The translations under genes and the position numbers were made by a program. This document shows positions 49,901 to 58,779 of a stretch of DNA of 64,000 nucleotides, piece by piece (within the stretch, counting starts at the first letter, position 1; every line of letters starts with the position of its first letter). The notes beneath the pieces are model-generated. The model saw nothing but the letters and a program-made list of their open reading frames with translations, had not been told where the DNA came from and searched no databases. The stretch covers positions 25,801,722-25,865,721 of the forward strand of contig NC_049912.1 of the NCBI RefSeq assembly GCF_001411555.2, read 5' to 3'. Source of the stretch: Juglans regia (Eukaryota > Streptophyta > Magnoliopsida > Fagales > Juglandaceae).

Positions 49901-51815
49901 GATGTTAAGTGATAACAAGGACCTAAGTGTGTTTCACTACATGTTATGATATGTTATATACAGTCAATGACAATTGGACCGATGTACAAATGTAATGATG
50001 GCCACTAATAAGTGAAAGACAATATGAACAAGTCATGTATGATTATTAGGAAATGCATGGAGTCAGTCACTCATGCATCATGTTACATGAAATTCCACGA
50101 TTTTGTTAATTCCGCATATGTTATGATACATTAAAGTTTTATAAATCAAGCCTAATGTTAAGCTAAGTTAAGTTTACATTATGATGTGCTATTACTGAGT
50201 CTTCGACTCATTTGTGTTATGTCTTTATGTTTTAATGTTTCATGTGTTGAATGCGAGGATGCAGAGCTGGAGAGCCAGGAGTAGATTAGTTCAAAGACTT
50301 AGATTGGAATAAGTGTTACTTCCACAAGGATTTAGTCTATGATTATGATATTTGAACAAGTGATCACCACATAGAACTAATTTATGCCTTTTTATTATGT
50401 TTAAAGCTTTATGTTATCAAAGATTGTTTTGTTAAGTTAGTTTGATCATTCAATAAATGAGGTATTTTCATGACTTCGAATCTCTTCACCGGGCATTATG
50501 TTATGAATGTTCATAATATTCCTAACCTAAGGGAAGGGGTGTTACATGGCTACAATTTACTTCCAAGTGCATAAAAGGCAAAAAGAAATGATATTTTGCC
50601 ATAAAAAGGGTATTATGTCCAAAAATGAATGTGTCAAGGTGGTTTTAGCAATGATGCTGAGCTATGAAATATAATGCCAAAAAATTAAATTTCATTGAAA
50701 AATTTTCATGCAAAAAAATGGAGGAAAAATCAAATATGGTCCTTGATAATTTTAAAATTACAGATGAAAAATGCTACTTTACTGCTGTTCAAACTGATTG
50801 ATACTGTCTTAGCACAGGAATTTTCTACTCTAGTTACTGCCCACCACTTCCAACCTGGCTAAATGCTACCAAATCGTAACTTTAAGGTCGACTACCAACA
50901 TCACTTATTGGGTCCTCTTCCATATTCTGAGAGAGAGAGAGAGAGAGAGAATTCTGCACAACTTTGCAAAATAGTAGCCAAGGGCAACCAAGCAGCTGTT
51001 GACATGAACAACACAACCACAAAGACTCTCAATGCATGTGAAAAGGAATAGAACCTCAATGATGTACTAGAAAATAAAGATACAAAATCAAGAGAGATTC
51101 TACTAGCTAAAAAGAGGATTTTACTCATGGTAAGGCACAGTACCTAAAACTTTCTATGATGCAATAATAGAGAAATGGTAAAGATATAACGCAAATTCAT
51201 CAAAAGGCCCATAAACATTGAAATAAGGTTCTCCGGTAAAAATTCATCTGAAAAAATTATAACTTTGTCTTACAGCCCACGATCAACTAAGCCTGATACG
51301 ATAACATGCTCATTAGAGGATAGTGTTTCATTTCACAACACCAAAATAGCATACAGAACATCATTCAATGAATTTTAGGCCCCATTGAATTCCCGAAATT
51401 TTCACGGTAAGCAGACAGAGAACAAGGACAGATTAGGTAATGTCAGATTCAAAACCCCATCCAATTCTCTCTGACCAAAATAGAAATAAAGAAAACCCTA
51501 GATAAACACAATACATCGGAAACCTTAGCTTTCAAATACAGGTTCGAAGAAACCGAGTTAACCCTAGCTCCTACAATCCAATTCCGCCTGACCACATGCA
51601 AAACTGGTCCATCAAAAGCAAAAAAGAAGCAAATCGAAGCGAAAACGAGTACAAATTGGAACCGATAATATCAAAACCGAGAATCAAAGGAAGTGTGAGG
51701 ATAGAGGCCGAACCTGAGGAGGAGCTAAGAGGCCAGGGTGGTAGAGAGACTGTTGTTGAAGAAGAGCTTGCTGCATCAAAGCCTGTTGCTGCTGCTTCAG
51801 CCTCTGTTGCTGCAT
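40334..51815 (-). CDS. UBP1: Oligouridylate-binding protein UBP1 type, three RRMs
   Basis: Twelve exons, minus strand: 51714-51815 (ATG), 44626-44687, 44125-44227, 43911-43987, 43777-43838, 43594-43681, 43093-43168, 42966-42996, 42324-42443, 42032-42117, 41502-41678 and 40334-40618 (TAG); 422 aa, the usual family size. The N-terminus is Gln-rich ([19 protein letters not shown]). RRM1 is about 54-126 ([17 protein letters not shown]), RRM2 about 139-217 ([17 protein letters not shown]), RRM3 about 259-333 ([17 protein letters not shown]). The C-terminus [20 protein letters not shown] is diagnostic. UBP1 proteins bind U-rich RNA in plant nuclei and stress granules and affect splicing and mRNA stability. 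Intron 10 appears to use a GC donor. Intron 1 is 7 kb, filled with transposon sequence. A UBP1C orthologue is suggested by its FLU neighbour. Confidence 0.96.
40686..40706 (+). repeat. (AT)n microsatellite in UBP1 intron 11
   Basis: A run of alternating AT close to the acceptor of the last UBP1 exon. Confidence 0.9.
40958..40997 (+). repeat. (AT)n(GT)n microsatellite in UBP1 intron 11
   Basis: Alternating AT followed by about twelve GT units within the 883-bp intron 11. Confidence 0.92.
42759..42824 (+). mobile_element. LINE 3'-tail insertion in UBP1 intron 8
   Basis: A 66-bp insert carrying GTGTACTTAGGCTATGCCTA and TTACTTATAAAAAAAA, the same tail as the LINE at 29718-31390. It is flanked by the direct repeat ATTAAATGGA at 42749-42758 and 42825-42834. 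This is a LINE insertion truncated almost completely. Confidence 0.85.
43192..43406. mobile_element. MITE family M1 copy in UBP1 intron 6
   Basis: Forward M1 copy: AAGCCCCGGTTTGGATTG at the left, AATCCAAATAGAGCCTAC at the right, with the core AAAATATAATAAAAAATTCAA split by few changes and AATAATAATATTAAAAAATA. The ends pair as imperfect inverted repeats. Confidence 0.8.
43535..43562 (+). repeat. (GAA)n microsatellite next to UBP1 exon 6
   Basis: About seven GAA units a few dozen bases past the exon 6 donor; on the transcribed strand this is a TTC-rich run. Confidence 0.9.
45438..47531 (+). mobile_element. Decayed L1-type LINE in UBP1 intron 1
   Basis: Reverse-transcriptase pieces in order: [20 protein letters not shown] and [19 protein letters not shown] (about 45475-45630), [16 protein letters not shown] (catalytic ADD changed to AND, about 45880-45930), [20 protein letters not shown] and [20 protein letters not shown] (46100-46255), then a broken zf-RVT region. 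The 3' tail has ATGTGTACTTGAGCTTTGCTT. Stops and shifts are frequent, so it is older than the LINE at 29718. A short possible duplication AACATTGA[T/C]T flanks it at 45428-45437 and 47532-47541. Confidence 0.85.
47742..50546. mobile_element. Solo LTR, 2.8 kb, in UBP1 intron 1
   Basis: Starts TGTAACATACGGGTCC and ends AGGGAAGGGGTGTTACA; the outer TGTAAC/GTTACA pair is the LTR inverted repeat. The five bases TGGCT occur immediately on both sides (47737-47741, 50547-50551). No gag or pol sequence lies within, so this is one LTR left by recombination, probably of a Gypsy-type element with long LTRs. It includes a tandem array at 49694-49957. Open frames in 47975-48807 match no protein family I know. 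Confidence 0.85.
49694..49957 (+). repeat. Three 88-bp tandem units inside the solo LTR
   Basis: GTGGTGCCAC-type unit starts lie at 49694, 49782 and 49870, exactly 88 apart. Each unit holds two related halves (GGACTCAAGCGTG then TTCAC; GATAACACGGACTCAAGCGTG-like). A further diverged unit lies upstream (about 49590-49693). Confidence 0.88.
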
Positions 51816-53732
51816 TTTCACGTCGATTTACGAGAAAATCGATGCTCCTAGAAACTGAGGGTAGGGTTGGGGGACGAGGGGGGTCGGGTAAGGGCCTCGA
51901 TAAAGAGAGAGAGAAATGTGACGGAAACCAAAAAAAAAAAAAAAAGAAAAAAAAAAAAAGAAAGAAAGAGCGAGGCCTCTAAAAGAGGAAAATAGAATAA
52001 TAGTGGGCAGCTATTTATAGAGAAATCTTTTTGTTGTGGATCGCGATACGAGTAGTGAGTACATCGGCATTTCTTTATAGGAATTTTATATATCTTTCTT
52101 TTTCCCTTCATTTTCTAGAATTCTATAAGGTGAGATCAAATCATCATTTTATAAATAAAATATAATAAATTATTTTTAATTATTTATACTACATTATGAA
52201 ATAATAAAAAGAAAATATTAAAAAGATAATAAGAAACATTACTCTGCTTTATAATTTTAGATTACAGACAATAATTAATAAGGGAGAGTCTATACTATAC
52301 AGACTCTAAGAATTATTTGGATAAGAGATTGAGTTTTTTCATTTTACCTTGCAAATAATAATAATAATTAAATTAGCTGCTTCAACGTGTATTTATAATA
52401 TCTAATATTATTATAAGGTACATTGCAATACTTTATAGTCAATTAGATAGAATATAGTAACTAACTTTATCATCTCTCCCTTTCGATTTTCAAAGAGGAG
52501 AGGTTCTTTCTAGAAAATTCAATTTTAGCGAAAGTCGTTGCCAGACCTATCTTTCTCCTTTCCATTTTCGCATTGTGTATACATTTTCAAGTTTCAAGAT
52601 AGTATTTTGTCCCTCCACTAGTTTGGTTTTGGTTAGATCTGCTACTTTCCGGTCGCCATCCGCCTACACATTCCCCACCGCCCCATCCTACAGCCACTGA
52701 ACTACTGGGATGGAGCGGAGTCGTGCCAAAAAGATTGGCATGTGGCCCTCACGGGTGGCTTGTTTCACCGCGTGTTTCTCACGCGCCGCCAAGCACCAAC
52801 GCCTCTGATGGCTACACGCATCGTACCAACAGCTTCATCTCACCGAGATATTCCAGATTTGGGTCACCACGTCTCCATCCCACCGGCACGTGGCTTCCAC
52901 GCTCCATCACAGGAGCGCATGAAACGCATATGATCACTGGCTGTAGATCAGTCAACCCGATGTCGTGTTTTCCACTATGTTATCGTTTTTCCTAACCGGT
53001 GATCTCGAAGAAGGGACTACGGATCTCTCCAAAAAATCATCTCAATACAATAAACAACAGTGCACCCACCATTCTCACCGCTTTCAACAGAGGTTCAACT
53101 GCAACCAGCAGTGGTTCCATTGTTAGCAAATTTTTGCGAACAACTTATTACTGTATTTTAAAATGGTGAAGACCAAAAAATTTATTGCAAAAATCCATTT
53201 TTTTTTCTTTTTTATCCACCATTTTGCACTGTTGTTATTGATTTTGGGTGTTTGTTGGGGAACCACACTCCCTCCTCATATATCATCTTTTCTAATTAAA
53301 TTTGATTGCTTGCTTGCTTAAAAAAAAAAAAAAAAAAAAGATAGCATATAATGGATATGTTGATTCCGTATTGATTGTGTACTAAAAAGTTCATATTTTT
53401 AGAAGAACTGTGAAACATCTCGGTTGCTAACTTGCTAACAAAGAACACCATCCATCATCAAAGGCCTGAAGCTGAAACTATAACATATATCCATTCTCCA
53501 TGACCTCCCATTTAACATTATAATTTTATATCCTCGCCCTCAAACAACCAACACATCAACAAGGATGTGAAAGTTAACAAAAAAAGAATTGATTTTTTTA
53601 TATATGATTGTAATGACCTTATAGCAGGTGGCGTGTGTACCTAAGTAGAGACAAAACTCTTTCATAAAAAAATTTTATATTTGAATTTCAAGATGTTATG
53701 GGATTTCTGTTTACTTTAAAACTTGTAATCTT

Positions 53733-53975
53733 AAGGCTTTTTTGGATAGTGAGATGTGATAAGATGATTTGTGAATAATAGTAAAATTATTTGTGAATAA
53801 TAGTAAAATTATTTGAGTTAATATATTTTATTTGGTTTAGGAAAAATAAAAAAAATTAAATAAAAATATTATAAAGTTAAAATATTATTAGAATATAACT
53901 TTTTAATATAATTTTTGTTTTGAGATTTGAAAAAGTTGAATTATTTTCTATATTTTGTTTGAAATATTTTGTTTG
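53733..53975. mobile_element. Diverged MITE family M1 copy (reverse)
   Basis: Starts AAGGCTTTTTTGGATAGTGAG and contains TTTGAGATTTGAAAAAGTTGAA in the reversed M1 order. A 21-base segment with GTGAATAATAGTAAAATTATT is duplicated in tandem within it (about 53772-53815). The right end is uncertain. Confidence 0.55.
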
Positions 53976-54932
53976 AAAGTTTGGTTGTTACTATTAGATA
54001 ATTATTAGGTAATGATCAGATAAAAAAACTGAATATTTGAAATTAAAAAAATGTTTGTGTTTGTGGTGTTTTATGGGCTTGACTCAAACTTGAACGCATG
54101 TTATAAGATTCGCACCCAATCTAACCATTGAATCCATGATAGCCCTAATTCACGAGGAGCCTTGTTGTAAATAAACCTTGAGCCCAAAATGTAATGGTCA
54201 AACCCAATCGTGGCCCAGGCCCACAGAGAAGCTAGTAGCTGAGGAAAATGGCGCCATTTTTTATGAGTGGGTTTTATTTTTCCCTCTTTTCTCCCCCACC
54301 CTCGAGAGTTTCCTCTTTCCCCAAGATTTTTCTCCCTCATTTTCTCTCCTCCTCGATACTTCATCTCCCATTCACATCACATTTAAACTCTTCCTCTATC
54401 ACCCCGTGCCCCATCTTAGTTTATATTCCACACTCATGGTGTGCCTTACCTCCACTCAATTCACAGTAACACCCACGTCCAACAATCAAACCAAGAGCCA
54501 ACAACCACAGACCACTGCAATCCACCCCACGTCGAGCAAGCCACCAGCCTTTCTAGGTCATTGTTTTACATTAAAAACAACCAAATCGGCCAAGAGAATC
54601 AAAGATCACAACGAAACCGACGGGAACAACTGTATACTGAGAACCATCCAACACCAAATGGAAACCACCATACACAGCCCCAACTAATGCACGAAAGCCC
54701 ATGTTTCCCCTCACCAAAAAAAAGAAAAGAAAAAAGAACACTCAACGCTATAACCAAGCAACACTTCCCACCACCACCTTCTGAGCCTCCTCCACATCGC
54801 AATAGCCACGACTAGCTCTTCATGTCACCCACTGCATAGCAGTGCCACAAGAAGACTGAGAGCCACGATGTTTTAGGACTACTACAAGCCTCTGCCGAAA
54901 GCAACCAAGTCGACCAGCTTAAGCCATTCCCA

Positions 54933-55400
54933 TGTAGGGGTGGGCAGCGGGGCCCCGCCTCCGTATGGGCAGGCGGGCTACCCAGCTCCGCCCATGTGGG
55001 GGCGGGGTCCCCCGCCTCGCATAGAGAGGACCTAGCGGGGGTGGGGGGCGGGATGACCCCAGCGGGGCCCCGTCCCGCCCCTGCTCCACATATAAAAAAA
55101 AAAATTTATTTATATATATATAAATAAATATATTGTATATAGATACATACAATTTATTAAAGATTTAAAATTATATTCAAGTCATTGGATTGTTTTGGTC
55201 TCTTAGGCCAACCATTTTATAGAAGGCGAAGGCAATACAATAGTCATCCTTAAGCAATGTGGGACTTAGTAGAGGCCAAAGTAATCCAAAATCTAACTCT
55301 AATGAGTTTAAGTTTTTTTTTATATTTATAAATTTTAATTTATTATTTAAATTATATTATAATTTGGGTCTAAAAAAATATTTTTAGACCAATTTTTTTT
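54933..55400. mobile_element. GC-rich MITE-like repeat, copy B
   Basis: Begins TAGGGGTGGGCAGCGGGGCC, with a GC block to about 55085, then an AT-rich body sharing TTTTGGTCTCTTAGGCCAACC and the TCTAACTCTAATGAGTTT end block with copy A at 8020-8436. Overall it is in the opposite orientation to copy A, but the segment with GGCCAACC and CAATGTGGGACTTA is flipped relative to copy A. Right boundary approximate. Confidence 0.6.
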
Positions 55401-55836
55401 TTTTTAAATACAATATGGTGCAGGGGAATTAACCCCCGATGGTGGGCGGGTGCTGGAGGGCACCCCCCCCACACCATGCGGGTATCAACCCTACTCCCAT
55501 GGAAACAAGCACATGGACAGAGGGAACACCAGCCGATGTCCTCTCTTTTCCACAACCGATGTCCTCTCTTTTCCACAACAAAAACATAGCAGTCTTGAGA
55601 CAAACTGCCTCCCCATCTCAGCTAAGAGTCACCGTGTAAGGCCACATCCCACCTCGCCCAGCCCTGAGCCATGCATGAGTGCCCATTATAGCTTCACAGT
55701 AGTACCATGTTGCGGCCCCCACGAGCCGCTATAAACCCTAGTCGAGAGCTACTCGGCCAACTCTAGCCCATGTACGTAGCCACCGTTGAAGCACCCATGG
55801 TTGCACTACAGTGAACAACCTTCACCCAGCTTTGAC

Positions 55837-55840
<4 letters not shown>

Positions 55841-55891
<51 letters not shown>
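55841..55891 (+). repeat. (CT)25 microsatellite
   Basis: An uninterrupted CT tract of about 51 bases. Confidence 0.98.
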
Positions 55892-55894
<3 letters not shown>

Positions 55895-56779
55895 TGTTCT
55901 CCTTCTAACTCATCGATATCCCTCTCTCATAAGCCCATAATTACCATTTGTTAGGTAGATATTGAGAGTGGTGTCACGTGTTAGGACATACTTGAGCGCA
56001 AAACTTGTTCGTTATGGCTTATATGAATTTGTGAGAGACCGGCCTATGAAAGATTATATTATTTTTGGAAAATGACAGAATGTTGGGAAATTGAAGTTGG
56101 GTTACAAACATTAGGTTTTTTTTTTTTTTAAAAAAATGGATACTGCAGGAAAAACCATTTTAGGGTTTATTATTTTATTGTGACATGTTTGATGATGAAA
56201 ATCGAGAGAAATTAGATGTTGGGCTTGGTAATATTTGTGGAGTTTAATCATATTTTTGGAGAAATTACATGTTTGACGAAGAAGAGGTAATGACAGACTG
56301 GCTCTCCATACAAAAACAACTCCCCCATTTTGGCACTCAACGGACTTGAGTCGGCGGCTTTTTGTCCCTCTCCTTCTTCCGCCTGCAGTTCAGCTACTCT
56401 CCACCGCCACCGACGTCTCTCTCTTCTAGGCTAGCTTTTGGCTACTCTCTTCCACCATGCACGTCAAATCCCGGCTGCCGTCCTTTGCCAGACACATCTC
56501 TCTCTCAGATTCTGGCTTTTGGTTGCTCTCCTCTACCATCGACGTGAACTTTGTCGTCACTGTGGCATGGCAGCTCCCCACTCCTCGGCGTCGCCAAATC
56601 TGGTTGGTAAGGCATAGATTTTTTATAGTCTTGGGCTTATTTATTGACATTGTTACTAGGCTGTAGATTGGGAACATAAATAACAACTACAAGTCTGAAT
56701 TCGTTTTTGGGTTGACCAGCTATTTCAATTTATGCAACTTTGAAAGGGAAGAGGTAAACCACATCAAATCTACTGATAG

Positions 56780-56967
56780 GTTGATATGGTTTGTGAATAG
56801 TAGAATAAAAGTTGAATTATTTATTATATTTTGTGTAAAAATTTGAGAAAGTTGTTTTGAAATTTGAAAAAATTGAATTGTTTATTATATTTTGTGTGAA
56901 AATTTGAAAAAGTTATAATGATGAGTTGAGATGAGTTGATGTGGGTTTTGAATGCAAACGAGGCGTT
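56780..56967. mobile_element. MITE family M1 copy (reverse)
   Basis: Contains TTGAATTGTTTATTATATTT and AAAGTTATAATGATGAGTTG, the reverse complement of the M1 core, and ends GCAAACGAGGCGTT. A block TTTATTATATTTTGTG is repeated within it. Confidence 0.75.
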
Positions 56968-57358
56968 ATTAGTGAGCCATACATTTCTTTTTCACTTATA
57001 ATTAATCTGTGACTATGCAAAACCCTCGAAACCCAAGTAGTTAATTATTGCTAAACTAGTGCCTTGCAACTAACAAATATCCTAATCAGCACCAAAAAAA
57101 AAAAGGAAAACAGAGGATTGTTACTGTAGATTTATTGTCTTATATCTTCTAATGTTAATCTTTTCTATACCAAGTTTGTAAAAGTTTCTAAAGTTTGTTT
57201 TATTTCCTTTTAAATTATTGATAATCAATTATAATCGGCAAAATCAATTTTTTTTTTTTTAAATAACTTTATTAAGCTTACCAGATGATTCTAATACGAG
57301 GAAGTGAAGAAAATTTGCATAATTTTCCTGTTGCAATTCCATCCCATGGTTCATACAC

Positions 57359-57558
57359 TATTAAGCTCACAACTGACCCAGCTACCCAAGGTTCCACCAG
57401 ATAAAAGCATAATGGTGAAATAAACGCATGTCACTCTCATTCTATTAGGATTGTAAGCACTGTCAGAATATTCTTTATTGCACATTGTAATCTATAAATA
57501 GTACATATCGTGTATACATAATTACATTACTCGAATATCCTCAATGCCACTCTCAATA
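57359..57558 (+). repeat. 5' LTR of Copia copy 2
   Basis: A 200-bp LTR starting TATTAAGCTCACAAC and ending CACTCTCAATA, directly followed by the primer-binding site. TATAAATAG-type promoter sequence (CTATAAATAGTACA) lies near 57492-57505. Confidence 0.92.
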
Positions 57559-57570
57559 TGGTATCAGAGC
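57559..57570 (+). other. Primer-binding site of Copia copy 2
   Basis: TGGTATCAGAGC directly after the 5' LTR: twelve bases of the typical plant initiator-Met tRNA primer site. Confidence 0.92.
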
Positions 57571-57571
57571 A

Positions 57572-58767
57572 ATGAGCCAACCCACCTCTGACACCGAATC
57601 AGAACTTTCCCCAAACACAGATTCCACCATGCCTAGCAATACCAAAATCAACCCAAAAACCAATCCTCACCATCCTGCAAGTCCTTATTACATTCAGCCT
57701 ATTGAAGAGGCTTCAAATTCGCTCGTTCCAGACCTGCTCACAATCAAGAACCATGTAACATGGGTAAGGACCATGCGATGGGGTCTAAATATCAAAAATA
57801 AACTTGGATTCATCAACGGCAAAATCCCCAAACCCTCAAATGATTATGATCCTCTACATGCCCCATATGAACGCTGCAACGATATGATCATTACCTAGAT
57901 CCAAAATTCAGTTGGTTCAGAACATTGGTCAAGCATTGCTCATGTAGATTTCACGGCCAACGTGTGGAATGACCTTTGGGACAGGTTCTCAATCCAAAAT
58001 GCCCCACGCATTTTCCAATTAACCAAATCTATCTCTTCTCTTAGCAGGAAGAAGATTCCGTCAACCAATATTATAACAAGCTCAAAAGCTTTTGGGATGA
58101 ATTGGAAATTTATGAACCCATGTCTCTCTATACATGTGGTTCGGTGAAGACTCTCATGGAATACACACACTGCAGCAAAGTCATGCAGCTCCTCATGGGA
58201 CTCAATGAGTCTTATGATGCTGTTCGGGCCCAAATCCTACATCACGATGCCCTCACTGCGCTCAATCGTGTCCTCTCACTTGTTCAGCAGGAAGAACGGC
58301 GTAGGAAACTTCACTCACCTTCAGTGCCCATCGCCATGGTTGCCAGGGGACCTGTCCAATGCAATTCATCATCCTCATGCAAGGACCGCCTCTTTTGTTC
58401 CCACTGCAACATCCCTGGACACTCCCTAGATCACTGTTTCAAAGCTAATCTTCATCTTCTAGTGTGCACTCATTGTCGCATTCCAGGGCATACCAAAGAG
58501 AAGTGTTATAAACTCAACAGTTTCCCCCTGGCCATAAGAACCACAATAAGTATAAATCATGTGCTAATCAATCCACTATTGAGCAGGAACAAATCAACCA
58601 TGGACCACCTATTACTCAGGAGCAGTACAAGCATCTCCTTGCTCTGCTCCATCCCTCTCATCCCGATACCTCCACACCTGCAGCCAACCACGCCAGTGTC
58701 TCCGATTCTTCCCCCATATATGGTATCTCTCTTTGCAATTTCACTCGCTCACAACACCCAATCATAG
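57572..58767 (+). pseudogene. Copia copy 2 gag remnant with two zinc knuckles
   Basis: The frame starts MSQPTSDTESELSPN, soon after the primer site, and carries TWVRTMRWGLNIKNKLGFIN and PYERCNDMIIT before a TAG at 57896. It resumes after frame changes with MQLLMGLNESYDAVRAQIL. Two CCHC motifs, CSHCNIPGHSLDHC and CTHCRIPGHTKEKC, lie within 58396-58506; most Copia gags have one. All Cys and His ligands are kept in both. Confidence 0.88.
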
Positions 58768-58779
58768 CCACAAACATCA

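Larger units (their letters stand above)
51816..57353. other. Intergenic region upstream of UBP1
   Basis: Over 5 kb without a recognisable gene. Immediately upstream of the UBP1 ATG is an A-rich block (51930-51965). Beyond are two M1 MITEs, the GC-rich repeat copy B, a (CT)25 tract and an A run at about 53320-53339. Frames at 52723-52995, 54178-54815 and 56362-56686 are low-complexity or unrelated to any family I know. Confidence 0.5.

Noticed and set aside
49694..49957. Regular repeats that could suggest a CRISPR array
   Set aside because: The units are directly tandem without unique spacers and lie inside a solo LTR of a plant genome.
51596..51982. Frame of 128 codons opposite UBP1 exon 1
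   Set aside because: It is the antisense of the Gln-rich start of UBP1 plus an A-rich tract coding for Lys.
54178..54815. Frame of 169 codons and an overlapping one of 124 codons
   Set aside because: Rich in Ser, Thr, Pro and His from low-complexity C/A-rich sequence, with no domain and no splice context.
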